Shown here in pieces: positions 38,056 to 46,486 of a stretch of 64,000 bases of DNA; the first letter of the stretch is position 1; each line of letters starts with the position of its first letter. The notes beneath the pieces are model-generated. The model was not told the origin of the DNA. It worked only from the letters and a program-made list of their open reading frames with translations, and searched no databases. The translations under genes and the position numbers were made by a program. Source of the stretch: Virgibacillus litoralis (GTDB lineage: Bacteria > Bacillota > Bacilli > Bacillales > Amphibacillaceae); the NCBI RefSeq assembly GCF_017873675.1, contig NZ_JAGGKK010000002.1:1-64000 (forward strand), in the 5' to 3' direction.

Positions 38056-38084
38056 AAATTATCAAATCCTTATTTTTTTGTCAA
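38056..38084 (-). promoter_or_regulatory. SigA-type promoter of the hrcA operon
   Basis: TTGACA (38084-38079), 17-base spacer, TAATTT (38061-38056). The -35 hexamer contains the TGA stop codon of hemW (38083-38081), so gene end and promoter are superimposed. Confidence 0.8.
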
Positions 38085-39238
38085 CGTACATGCATTAAAT
38101 CTTTTTCTTCTAATAAAAATTGTTCGAATACCTCATTACCAAATAACATACCTTGGTCAGTAAGATAAAGGTTGTTGGTATTCTCGGCAAGCCATCCTTT
38201 TTGGATTAAGGAAGATACTGCATGTTTATAGATTGTCTCATATGAAAAGCCAAATTTCTCATGAAAATGATTCTTATTAATGCCTTTCGTTTTACGTAAT
38301 CCAAGAAACATTTCTTCTTCAACCATTTCTTTGATACTAATTTCTTCCGTATTTAATATCGGCTTCCCTGTTTTCATAGCTTCTTTTACATAAGCGGGTA
38401 AAGGTCTGATATTTCCTGTCCGTTTGCCAGGGAGATATCCATGAGCTCCAGCTCCAAACCCGTAATAATATTCATTATTCCAATAGGTCAGATTGTGTTG
38501 ACTTTCGTAACCGGTTTTCGCAAAGTTACTAATTTCATAATGATTCACACCTTTTTGGCGCATTGTATTTTTCAAAATCTCATACATTTGAACTTCCGAC
38601 TCTTCTGGAGGACGATGCAGTTTACCCTTTTTATGCCGTTGATAAAAGACAGTTTTTGGTTCAATTTGTAATGCATATGTTGAGTAATGAGGCAGCCCGA
38701 ACGATACTGCCTCATCTAAAGAGTTTTTAAATTGTTCGACTGTCTGGTTCGGCAATGCATATATAAGATCAATACTAATATTATATAAACCGTGTTGCTG
38801 CAATTGATTAATGGTAGTATATACGTCTTTCACTGTATGCAGTCGCCCTAATTCTTCTAGCATCGCATCGTCAAATACTTGCACACCTAATGATATCCTG
38901 TTAACACCATAGCTACTTAGCAGTTTAATTTTCTCTCCGTCAAAATCACCAGGATTTGATTCAATCGTAAATTCTTTACAGCTTTCAACGTCAAACTTGT
39001 TATCGATTATTTTCATTAAAGAACGCAATTGTTCCATGTTTAATGAAGTAGGGGTACCTCCACCAATAAATATAGTATCTACCTTGTTCTTCGTACCATT
39101 TATATTTGTGTTTATTTCATTTGAAAGTGCCTCTACATACTCTGTAGCTAATTTCTCATTGTAGAAAAACTTTGTAAAATCACAATAATGACAAATCTGC
39201 TGGCAAAATGGTATATGAATATAAACGGAATTAACCAC
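38081..39238 (-). CDS. hemW: HemW haem chaperone (radical SAM, HemN-like)
   Basis: GTG 39238 (V-V-N-S-V-Y-I-H) lies six bases after AGAGG; a start five codons earlier is poorer. About 385 residues. Radical-SAM motif C-Q-Q-I-C-H-Y-C near residue 14-21, G-G-G-T-P-T-S, and N-P-G-D-F. It has the HemN-like C-terminal domain with G-L-R-K-T-K-G-I. Members of this group transfer haem rather than oxidise coproporphyrinogen. It sits between lepA and hrcA, as in B. subtilis (formerly hemN). Confidence 0.92.
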   Translation of the reverse strand: MVNSVYIHIPFCQQICHYCDFTKFFYNEKLATEYVEALSNEINTNINGTKNKVDTIFIGGGTPTSLNMEQLRSLMKIIDNKFDVESCKEFTIESNPGDFDGEKIKLLSSYGVNRISLGVQVFDDAMLEELGRLHTVKDVYTTINQLQQHGLYNISIDLIYALPNQTVEQFKNSLDEAVSFGLPHYSTYALQIEPKTVFYQRHKKGKLHRPPEESEVQMYEILKNTMRQKGVNHYEISNFAKTGYESQHNLTYWNNEYYYGFGAGAHGYLPGKRTGNIRPLPAYVKEAMKTGKPILNTEEISIKEMVEEEMFLGLRKTKGINKNHFHEKFGFSYETIYKHAVSSLIQKGWLAENTNNLYLTDQGMLFGNEVFEQFLLEEKDLMHVR

Positions 39239-39251
39239 AATTATCCTCTCC

Positions 39252-39384
39252 AATGCTTAGAAAACTTGGCTTCTCATAAAAGGGATTCCTTCGAAAGCAT
39301 ATTTTGCTTTCTTAGAACCCCTCATTCTATGTAGTGCAAGTTTTAATGGCAAAAGCCATAGTATACTTACTTTCTAAAATTTCT
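39252..39384 (+). repeat. dispersed element, degenerate and interrupted copy 5
   Basis: CTTAGAAAACTTGGCTTCTC marks the left end. Then comes about 60 bases of unrelated sequence, then TAGTGCAAGTTTTAATGGCAAAAGCC and a broken right half ending TTTCTAAG. The best reading is a copy that was interrupted and decayed. Gap between lepA and hemW. Confidence 0.5.
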
Positions 39385-39387
39385 AAG

Positions 39388-39427
39388 AAAGGGATGAACT
39401 TTAAGCAGGAATGCCTTAAGTTCTCCC
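39388..39427 (-). terminator. terminator downstream of lepA
   Basis: AAAGGGATGAACTTTAAG pairs imperfectly with CTTAAGTTCTCCCTT. On the minus strand the stem is followed by TTTCTTAG, a moderate T-run. It begins just past the lepA stop. Confidence 0.65.
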
Positions 39428-39435
39428 TTAAAAAA

Positions 39436-41244
39436 TTAATCATCATCCATTTGTAAAACGGCCATAAACGCTTCTTGTGGAACTTCAACCGATCCTACCA
39501 TTTTCATACGTTTTTTTCCTTCTTTTTGTTTTTCCAATAATTTACGTTTGCGTGTTATGTCTCCACCATAACACTTGGACAATACATTTTTGCGCATTGC
39601 TTTAATAGTGGAACGTGCGACAATTTTATTTCCGATTGCCGCCTGGACCGGAACTTCAAATTGCTGTCTTGGAATAAGATCTTTCAATTTATCGACAATC
39701 AGTTTTCCTCGTTCATAGGCAAAATCACGATGAACGATAAATGATAAAGCATCAATCGTTTCGCCATTTAACCATATATCCATCTTTACTAAGTTTGATG
39801 GACGGTAGCCGATTAAATCATAATCAAAAGAGGCATAACCTTTTGTATGAGATTTTAACTGATCAAAGAAGTCGTACACTATTTCAGAAAGAGGAATTTG
39901 ATAAACGACGTTCACACGTACATCATCCAAATATTCCATGTCGATAAATTGTCCACGCTTCTTTTGGGCGATTTCCATTACAGGCCCAACATAATCATTT
40001 GGAACCATGATTGTCGCCTTTACGAATGGTTCATAAATTTCTTTAACAATTTGAGGATCTGGCATAACGGATGGGTTATCCACTACAATTGTAGTGTCAT
40101 CAGTCTGCTCTACCTCGTATATTACACTTGGCGCTGTTGTAATTAGATCGATATTAAACTCACGTTCGATCCTCTCCTGAATGATTTCCATATGTAACAA
40201 ACCAAGAAATCCACAACGAAATCCAAATCCCAGTGCCTGTGATGTTTCTGCTTCATATTGTAATGATGAGTCGTTTAATTCCAGTCGTTCTAAGGCTTCA
40301 CGTAAATCATTATATTTATTAGAATCAATTGGGAATAATCCGCAAAATACCATAGGATTTAACCTGCGATAACCAGGTAGTGGTGTTTCTGCCTGGTTAT
40401 TGGTATGTGTAACAGTATCACCAACCTGGGTATCACCAACGTTTTTAATCGATGCAGTAAGAAATCCGACATCACCAACAGTTAATTCATCTTTTGCTAC
40501 TGGTTTTGGTGTAAAGACACCAATTTCATTAACCTCAAATTCCTTTTCAGTTGCCATCATCTTAATTTTGTCTCCAACCTTTACGGAACCATCTTTAATA
40601 CAGACATAAGCTATAACACCGCGATAGGGATCATACAATGAATCAAAAATAAGTGCCTTTAAAGGGGAGTCTGGATCACCAGAAGGAGCAGGTATATCTG
40701 TAACAATCCGATCCAGGATTTCATCTACTCCAATATTATCTTTCGCAGAAGCTAAAATAACATCGTCTTTATCAATACCAATAACATCTTCAAGCTCCTG
40801 TGCTACCCGTTCCGGATCAGCATTTGGAAGATCTATTTTGTTAATAACGGGGATAATTTCCAATTCATTATCCAACGCAAGGTAAACATTCGCTAATGTC
40901 TGGGCTTCGATCCCTTGGGCTGCATCAACTACCAGTATTGCACCTTCACATGCCGCGAGACTTCTTGATACTTCATATGTAAAATCGACATGTCCAGGTG
41001 TATCTATTAAATGGAACGTGTAATCTTCTCCAGCTTTATTTTCATAATGAAGCTGCACAGCATTTAATTTTATTGTTATCCCACGTTCCCGTTCTAAGTC
41101 CATCGCATCAAGAAACTGTTCTTTCATTTCCCGCTGTGTCAGTGCTTTTGTATTTTCAAGAATTCGATCAGCCAAGGTTGATTTTCCATGATCAATATGC
41201 GCTATGATCGAAAAATTACGTACATTACTTTGTTTCTTCACCAT
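39436..41244 (-). CDS. lepA: elongation factor 4 (LepA)
   Basis: A 602-residue translational GTPase: [12 protein letters not shown] (P-loop), R-G-I-T-I-K (switch I), [12 protein letters not shown]. Domains III-V and the LepA-specific C-terminal domain follow ([19 protein letters not shown]). It acts on ribosomes during initiation or stress; the precise role is debated. Upstream, yqxA is about 138 bases away. Confidence 0.97.
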   Translation of the reverse strand: MVKKQSNVRNFSIIAHIDHGKSTLADRILENTKALTQREMKEQFLDAMDLERERGITIKLNAVQLHYENKAGEDYTFHLIDTPGHVDFTYEVSRSLAACEGAILVVDAAQGIEAQTLANVYLALDNELEIIPVINKIDLPNADPERVAQELEDVIGIDKDDVILASAKDNIGVDEILDRIVTDIPAPSGDPDSPLKALIFDSLYDPYRGVIAYVCIKDGSVKVGDKIKMMATEKEFEVNEIGVFTPKPVAKDELTVGDVGFLTASIKNVGDTQVGDTVTHTNNQAETPLPGYRRLNPMVFCGLFPIDSNKYNDLREALERLELNDSSLQYEAETSQALGFGFRCGFLGLLHMEIIQERIEREFNIDLITTAPSVIYEVEQTDDTTIVVDNPSVMPDPQIVKEIYEPFVKATIMVPNDYVGPVMEIAQKKRGQFIDMEYLDDVRVNVVYQIPLSEIVYDFFDQLKSHTKGYASFDYDLIGYRPSNLVKMDIWLNGETIDALSFIVHRDFAYERGKLIVDKLKDLIPRQQFEVPVQAAIGNKIVARSTIKAMRKNVLSKCYGGDITRKRKLLEKQKEGKKRMKMVGSVEVPQEAFMAVLQMDDD

Positions 41245-41381
41245 AAGTGATGCTCACTCCTACTTGTCTTTTACCGTTTCACCAATAAAAGTGCAAATTT
41301 AAGACGTCAATAACTAGCATTGATTATAGCAACTGCATCACATACAATCAAGGACTAAAGGAGTGAGTAATAGAATTCCCG

Positions 41382-41684
41382 TTAAAAAAAGACTTGAACG
41401 ATCTGATATATAACTTCTACGACTATTTCATAAAATCCTTGCACACTTGCTTCTAAGAATGTAGCCATTTTTTGCGTGAAATGTACTGGCGCTTCTGCTG
41501 TCATTATATCTTCACTAGTTGTTTTTTCTACTGCCATAACCTGTTTTTCATCCACTTTTTCTTGGATTATAGTATTGTCAGTACTTTGGATTTTGTCAGT
41601 TGCATTTTCTCCTCGATCTAATCCCACTACGATACCAACCAGAAAGAATAGTGCAAGTAACAAAAGAACAACTAGAGAACGCAT
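41382..41684 (-). CDS. yqxA: YqxA, DUF3679-family protein
   Basis: A 100-residue protein with an N-terminal hydrophobic segment (about 4-21) and the G-x-D-R-G motif right after it, typical of YqxA/DUF3679. The rest is hydrophilic with a C-terminal aromatic-hydrophobic stretch. Located 11 bases after spoIIP, as in B. subtilis, where it lies in the gpr-spoIIP operon. Function unknown. Confidence 0.8.
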   Translation of the reverse strand: MRSLVVLLLLALFFLVGIVVGLDRGENATDKIQSTDNTIIQEKVDEKQVMAVEKTTSEDIMTAEAPVHFTQKMATFLEASVQGFYEIVVEVIYQIVQVFF

Positions 41685-41695
41685 ATAATTTCCTC

Positions 41696-42886
41696 CTACT
41701 GATTTTTATTTACCTTTTCAGCATCCCAATACAGTTCACTAAATACATCTGCAACAGCATCTGCTGTACGATATAATTCATCTAAATTATTGTCGACCCC
41801 ACCGAATTCTACTACAAGCGAATTTTGAGATAGATCCTGGTTATAGATACCATTACTTCTAGGACCTTTTTTCTTAATTACCCCTCTGCTTAATCCGGGA
41901 TATTTTTTTTCAATCATATTATGAAGTTTTGTTGCTAAAGCTAGATTTTTTTCATGAGAAGCATATTCTGCCCCTACAACAAAAGCAATTTTCGCATATG
42001 CTTTTCCATTTATGGATTTTGTTGTTTTATCCCGTCTTTGAGAATCACGGTGTAAGTCAAAGACATATTGAATTTCTTCATTGGATGCAAAGGCTTCTTT
42101 CACGACTTTCCTCGAAGCCGTATACGATTGACCATATCCCCATCCGTTATTGTTTAATATTTTCATGATATCTGTATTGTCAACACTTGACCCAATGCCA
42201 TTTGATTCTAATGATTTAGAGAGCCTATCACTGACTTTCGTAATGTTTACTTCACCATGCTGCGCCAAATCAGGGTCAGTGACATCAGGCAAATGCGGTA
42301 AAAAAGATTCTCTGTTATGTGTGTTGTAAATAAAAACTACATCCTTATCACCGGTGTCTAACTGCTCTTCGTCTTTATCTTTATCTGGTTCTTTTGTTGG
42401 GTTTTCAGATTCAGTTGAATCATCAACAACTGCTTCTCTATCTTTTAAAATTTCATCAAGAGGTGGTGCAGATTCAACTGGTAAGTTGGTATAGTTGGTC
42501 CCTTCACCAGCAATAATTATTTCGTTTTCAAAGGTAGAAAATCCAGGTAACTCCTTCCCGAGTAAGCTTCGTGTATCATTCGGTTTGATACTTGTTGCCA
42601 TTTGAAATGCAACGCTTGACAAGTTTGGTAATGCTTTATCTTCTGGGTATGCTCCCTTAAATGCTCTATTTTCCATTCCCATAAGATAGAGAAAGGTGGA
42701 ACTATCAAGGTCACTAGTCCAAGTTGTTATCGTATGGGAAGAGAATCGATAGGCTGGTGCTACTGTAGTTAAAAACCCTATTACAACAAATAAAATAATC
42801 AAACATATAAAGTAAGCACCACTTTTCTTATAGAAATGATTTAACACGTTTTTCTTCCCATTATTTTGTCTATTCCCGAGATACAT
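41696..42886 (-). CDS. spoIIP: stage II sporulation protein P
   Basis: A 396-residue protein with an N-terminal membrane segment (about 27-47). After a Pro/Glu/Asp-rich linker (about 140-170) comes the SpoIIP amidase/endopeptidase domain: Y-N-T-H-N-R-E-S-F, V-F-D-L-H-R-D-S-Q and V-V-E-F-G-G. With SpoIID and SpoIIM it degrades peptidoglycan during engulfment of the forespore. It lies downstream of gpr, as in B. subtilis. Confidence 0.95.
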   Translation of the reverse strand: MYLGNRQNNGKKNVLNHFYKKSGAYFICLIILFVVIGFLTTVAPAYRFSSHTITTWTSDLDSSTFLYLMGMENRAFKGAYPEDKALPNLSSVAFQMATSIKPNDTRSLLGKELPGFSTFENEIIIAGEGTNYTNLPVESAPPLDEILKDREAVVDDSTESENPTKEPDKDKDEEQLDTGDKDVVFIYNTHNRESFLPHLPDVTDPDLAQHGEVNITKVSDRLSKSLESNGIGSSVDNTDIMKILNNNGWGYGQSYTASRKVVKEAFASNEEIQYVFDLHRDSQRRDKTTKSINGKAYAKIAFVVGAEYASHEKNLALATKLHNMIEKKYPGLSRGVIKKKGPRSNGIYNQDLSQNSLVVEFGGVDNNLDELYRTADAVADVFSELYWDAEKVNKNQ

Positions 42887-42996
42887 GGTTCCACCCCTTC
42901 TGAAGTAATCCTCAATGGTAAAATCTATGAAATAACTTCAGAAGATAGAACAAATTCTTTTAAATTTATAAAAATGATAGAGATTTACAAGAGTGA

Positions 42997-44091
42997 TTAT
43001 CTCGTATATGAAGCGAAGTTTTCTACAGTTATTTTTTCATGGAGAGCTGCATTTAAGCCAGTTGCTATTAAAGTTGCCATATCCTTCATAAAGCCATCTA
43101 CTTCCTTAGGAGTTACCATTAAGTTATGACCTATTGGTGTCAGTACTTCTTTAATTAAAGATTTTTTTTCTTCTTCTGTTAAATTACCTACTATTCCAAG
43201 AAAGGTCTCACGTTTTTCTTCATCTGGTAAGTCTTCTTCTGTAAATTCTTTGTTTCCAAAAGATAATGCAGCAGGTGCTAATGATTTGGAAGGGTTATCT
43301 TTTTCTTTCCATTCCCTTCCAAAGTGCTTTAATATAAAATCGATAGTATCACTCGTAATCGTCACCGCATCAACAACTGTTGGAACTCCTACTGCAAAAA
43401 CGGGTATTCCCAATGTTTCCTGACTAAGCTCTTTCCGTTTATTTCCTACACCAGATCCTGGGTGTATTCCTGTATCCGAAAGCTGGATTGTTTCATTCAC
43501 ACGTTCAATCGACCTTGATGCTAATGCATCAACTGCAATAACAAAGTCAGGGTTAAATTTTTCTACTATACCAAATATAATATCACTTGTTTCCATTCCA
43601 GTTACTCCCATTACACCAGGAGTGACTGCCGCAACAGATCGATAGCCTTCCGATACTGATTCATGTTCCAATTGAAACAAATGGCTTGTTACCATAATTT
43701 TATCAACGGTCATTGGCCCAAGTGCATCTGGAGTTACGTTCCAATTGCCCAGTCCCACTATTAGACCATTGCCATCTAGCGGAACTTCATTTTTCTCGAG
43801 CAATTGTTCTAACTCTCCCGCAAATATCTTTGCAGCTGACTCCTGCCGCTTCGTATCCTGCTTCTTAACGCCATCAGCATAGATTGTGATATATGATCCT
43901 GGTTTTTTGCCAATCATTTTTTCGCCTTCAGCATCTACTTCGACATAGGATATAGTTATATTATCTTCTTGTCGTTCTTTTACTGTAACTCCTTTTAACT
44001 GTTTTTGTTCATCCTCTTTATCCACATACATATCCTTTGCTTCTACAGCGAGATCTGTTCTTACTTGGTATTCCTCTTCGTTATTTTTCAT
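42997..44091 (-). CDS. gpr: germination protease Gpr
   Basis: A 364-residue zymogen. The N-terminal part contains the processing region around [11 protein letters not shown]. The core has [32 protein letters not shown] and the P-G-S-G-V-G-N-x-R block. Gpr cleaves the small acid-soluble spore proteins during germination. Divergent from rpsT; first gene of the gpr-spoIIP-yqxA unit. Confidence 0.96.
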   Translation of the reverse strand: MKNNEEEYQVRTDLAVEAKDMYVDKEDEQKQLKGVTVKERQEDNITISYVEVDAEGEKMIGKKPGSYITIYADGVKKQDTKRQESAAKIFAGELEQLLEKNEVPLDGNGLIVGLGNWNVTPDALGPMTVDKIMVTSHLFQLEHESVSEGYRSVAAVTPGVMGVTGMETSDIIFGIVEKFNPDFVIAVDALASRSIERVNETIQLSDTGIHPGSGVGNKRKELSQETLGIPVFAVGVPTVVDAVTITSDTIDFILKHFGREWKEKDNPSKSLAPAALSFGNKEFTEEDLPDEEKRETFLGIVGNLTEEEKKSLIKEVLTPIGHNLMVTPKEVDGFMKDMATLIATGLNAALHEKITVENFASYTR

Positions 44092-44182
44092 TACCGAAAC
44101 CCCTTTTTACTTTTTTAGGATTTTTCCTTATATATAGGCTTAACTATTTCAATAAAAAACATACGAGAGCGAAATAAAGCTA

Positions 44183-44211
44183 TTGAAAAGGTTGGGTTCG
44201 TTTGGTAGAAT
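44183..44211 (+). promoter_or_regulatory. SigA-type promoter of rpsT
   Basis: TTGAAA (44183-44188), 17-base spacer, TAGAAT (44206-44211), with the extended -10 TGG just before it. Transcription would start near 44218, immediately ahead of a dispersed element copy. Confidence 0.75.
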
Positions 44212-44221
44212 GTCATTTGTT

Positions 44222-44310
44222 AGCAGTTAAGAAAGTATAAATTCCTTCTTACTGCATAAGTGCAACTAAGGCACTCGCCATTAAGGCTTGGCGTATGCCA
44301 AGTTTTCTAA
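44222..44310 (-). repeat. dispersed element, copy 6 (full length, in rpsT leader)
   Basis: A full-length minus-oriented copy. Read on the minus strand: TTAGAAAACTTGGC, ATAC, GCCAAGCC, TTAATGGCGAGTGCC, TTAGTTGCACTTATGCAGTA and the right hairpin. It fills most of the space between the predicted rpsT promoter and its ribosome site. Confidence 0.9.
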
Positions 44311-44348
44311 TAATGTAACGATATGGTGTTTAATTAGGAGGTGAAACA

Positions 44349-44615
44349 ATGGCTAATATTAAATCTGCTGTCAAACGTGTTGAAACAAATAAAACAAAAC
44401 ATGAACAAAACCTGCAATATAAATCAGATATGCGTTCACAAATTAAACGTGTTGAAAAATTGGTTGAGAATAAAGATGTTGAAAATGCAAAATCTGCATT
44501 AGAAACTACAATCAAGAAAATTGATAAAGCTGTACAAAAAGGTGTAATTCATCAAAACAACGGTGATCGCCAAAAATCTCGCTTAAGTAAAAAGGTTAAT
44601 GAACTAAGCGCATAA
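44349..44615 (+). CDS. rpsT: 30S ribosomal protein S20
   Basis: ATG 44349 with TAGGAGGTG upstream; 88 residues. Typical S20: A-N-I-K-S-A-V-K-R-V-E at the start, long basic helices, and a conserved H-Q-N-N-G-D-R-Q-K-S-R-L-S-K-K end. It binds 16S rRNA. It is on the plus strand, convergent with holA and divergent from gpr, as in B. subtilis. Confidence 0.97.
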   Translation: MANIKSAVKRVETNKTKHEQNLQYKSDMRSQIKRVEKLVENKDVENAKSALETTIKKIDKAVQKGVIHQNNGDRQKSRLSKKVNELSA

Positions 44616-44624
44616 TAAACAAAT

Positions 44625-44652
44625 AAAACGATCCCTGTTAAAGGATCGTTTT
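44625..44652. terminator. terminator between rpsT and holA
   Basis: AAAACGATCC (44625-44634) pairs with GGATCGTTTT (44643-44652). T-run after it on the plus strand; the A-run serves the opposite strand less well. Confidence 0.9.
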
Positions 44653-44682
44653 TTGTTTGTTTTAGTTTATATTACCTTGTCT

Positions 44683-45702
44683 TTATGGGGTTACTAAATC
44701 ATGTAATAGTAGCTCAAAGACAAGTTCTTTGTCCATCTTCCCTTGCTTTATATTTGCATCAGCTTCAGTTAATTTTACAATGATATCCTGTAATCTTCCG
44801 ATAGAGAACCTACCTTCCCTGCTCATCGCGATTTTTATTACATATGGATGAGTTGAAAGCTGTTTTTGCATTTGTGCCTGACTATATCCTTTTTGCTTTA
44901 ATAGTTTAACTCTCAATATGGTCCGAAATTGAAAAGCCAATAAAGCAATCAACCCAATTGGTTCTTCTTTCATCTTTTCTAAATCTTTGTAAATGGAAAT
45001 TGCTTTAAATAAGTTGCGTTCAATAACGGCATCTACCAGACGCAAAGAAGAATTACTTGCGGTATGTGATATTAGATTTTCAGCAATTTCTTTCGTAACA
45101 ATTCCACCTTCACCAACATACAATGCGAGTTTGGTTAGTTCATTTCGCAACAGATGCAGGTCAGTAGAGAGCTCTGTCTCAAGCATTTCATAGGCATCTT
45201 CTTCAATGGTTATTTTCAAACTTCCCGCAAGATTCGTGATCCAGCCCCTCAGTTCATAATCCTTTATTCGGTTGCAAGCTACGACCACGCCATTTTTTTT
45301 AAGTGCCTTGCTCACTTTTTTTCGTTCGTCAATTTTTTCATATGGCGCTATTAGTATAATCACCGAATAATCAACAGGTTGTACTAAGTAACGGCTTAAC
45401 ACTTCCAGATCATGTTCAAAGGATAATTTATCTGGTTTAGCCTTTAAAAAAGAAGCATTACTGGCGATAATTAACTTTTTTTCACCAAAAAATGGATAAG
45501 TTTCAGCGTCAGCTATTACCTCTTGAATAGGTGTCTCTTCCAAATCATATGTAGATAAATTATCATTGCTCTCATCTGGTAACACTGCTTTTGTTACGTA
45601 CTTCGTAATATTTTGTATGAAATAAGACTCTGTTCCGTATAATAAATATACTGGTTTTATTTGCTTCTTCTTTACTTGCTGTAATACCTCTGAGTATGCC
45701 AT
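44683..45702 (-). CDS. holA: DNA polymerase III delta subunit HolA
   Basis: ATG 45702 (M-A-Y-S-E-V) has TTGGAGTG six bases upstream; 339 residues. It begins K-P-V-Y-L-L-Y-G-T-E-S-Y-F, the usual HolA/YqeN N-terminus, and has the AAA+-like N-terminal fold with degenerate nucleotide motifs and a C-terminal helical collar domain. It opens the sliding clamp as part of the clamp loader. Confidence 0.92.
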   Translation of the reverse strand: MAYSEVLQQVKKKQIKPVYLLYGTESYFIQNITKYVTKAVLPDESNDNLSTYDLEETPIQEVIADAETYPFFGEKKLIIASNASFLKAKPDKLSFEHDLEVLSRYLVQPVDYSVIILIAPYEKIDERKKVSKALKKNGVVVACNRIKDYELRGWITNLAGSLKITIEEDAYEMLETELSTDLHLLRNELTKLALYVGEGGIVTKEIAENLISHTASNSSLRLVDAVIERNLFKAISIYKDLEKMKEEPIGLIALLAFQFRTILRVKLLKQKGYSQAQMQKQLSTHPYVIKIAMSREGRFSIGRLQDIIVKLTEADANIKQGKMDKELVFELLLHDLVTP

Positions 45703-45802
45703 ACTATTCACTCCAATACGATATAAACAATCGTAAAACGTATCCCATAGAATAGCAAGGGGTTTTTTTAAGAAGGCTATTTTCTATATAATTGTCGTTG
45801 TT

Positions 45803-45832
45803 TATTAGAAAAATTGTTATTCGCCAGGTCTC
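45803..45832 (+). repeat. left-end fragment of the dispersed element
   Basis: TTATTAGAAAAATTGTTATT then CGCCAGG: matches the left end and first hairpin loop of the element, then stops. Either a decayed copy or an independent partial. Confidence 0.5.
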
Positions 45833-45965
45833 TGTGGTATATTCCAAAAATCTAACAACAACTAATATACCGCTCAAAAGTGCGCATTTCTGCAGTAACG
45901 CATTTTATAATAGCGAAGAGTAAATAGCAACAAACCTTACCGAAAAATCAAGGATAAAAAGGAAA

Positions 45966-45993
45966 GAGGGGGATTAAATTAATAATTCCCCTC
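45966..45993 (-). terminator. orphan terminator-like hairpin
   Basis: GAGGGG (45966-45971) with flanking GATTA pairs with CCCCTC (45988-45993), about 11 pairs. On the minus strand TTTCCTTTTT follows, like a terminator, but no minus-strand gene is visible just upstream of it. Confidence 0.5.
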
Positions 45994-46201
45994 CGCATCT
46001 ATATAAACGCTTAAAATCCAGCTCTAGAAACTGTATTTTAAACGATGTTTGTTTAGTTATAGAATTACCTGTAAAATCAAAAGTATAGATGTTAACTCTT
46101 ACTAAATATGGTGACTTTTAATTTTGTGTGAAATTTTTAGTTCATAAGTAGATTTTTTTATGTATTTATTTTATACTTGAGTTTGTATAGGAGGGGTAGA
46201 T

Positions 46202-46336
46202 GTGAACGAATTTGAAAAGGACGTACAGTCAAAAAATAATGATGTTGTAGATTCAATTAAAGGTTTTGGATTCTCATTTCTTTTCTTTGTCCTAATTTTT
46301 ACCATAGGTGCAGTAATTAGTGTAGCTGGCTCTTAA
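46202..46336 (+). CDS. yqzM: YqzM-family small membrane protein
   Basis: GTG start at 46202 with TAGGAGGGG upstream; 44 residues, same length as B. subtilis YqzM. The N-terminus N-E-F-E-K-D-V-Q-S-K-N-N-D matches the family; one membrane helix (about 20-41) follows and the protein ends A-G-S. On the plus strand, convergent with comEC, exactly as in B. subtilis. Function unknown. Confidence 0.88.
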   Translation: MNEFEKDVQSKNNDVVDSIKGFGFSFLFFVLIFTIGAVISVAGS

Positions 46337-46351
46337 AATCGTAATTAATTA

Positions 46352-46438
46352 TTAGAAACTTGGTATTCGCCAAGCATTAATGTCGAGTGCCTTAGTTGCA
46401 CTTATGCAATTAGAAGGTACTTTTACTTTCTTACCTGT
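46352..46438 (+). repeat. dispersed element, copy 7
   Basis: TTAGAAACTTGGTATTCGCC, then AAGCATTAATGTCGAGTGCC, TTAGTTGCACTTATGCAATTA and a slightly degraded right hairpin ending ACTTTCTTACCTG. It ends immediately before the yqzM/comEC terminator. Confidence 0.85.
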
Positions 46439-46439
46439 T

Positions 46440-46471
46440 AAAAAGAGACTGACATCATGCAGTCTCTTTTT
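46440..46471. terminator. bidirectional terminator between yqzM and comEC
   Basis: AAAAAGAGACTG (46440-46451) pairs with CAGTCTCTTTTT (46460-46471). A-run and T-run on both sides. Confidence 0.9.
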
Positions 46472-46486
46472 GTGTACAATTACAGC

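Larger units (their letters stand above)
45703..46201. other. gene-free stretch between holA and yqzM
   Basis: About 500 bases with no convincing reading frame. It holds a left-end fragment of the dispersed element (45803-45832, TTATTAGAAAAATTGTTATTC), a GGTATATT/AATATACC dyad (45836-45871), and a strong hairpin at 45966-45993. The right part should contain the yqzM promoter, but none is obvious to me. Confidence 0.6.

Noticed and set aside
42866-43129. Plus-strand frame between spoIIP and gpr
   Set aside because: It covers the spoIIP start and the gpr end, both well supported on the other strand.
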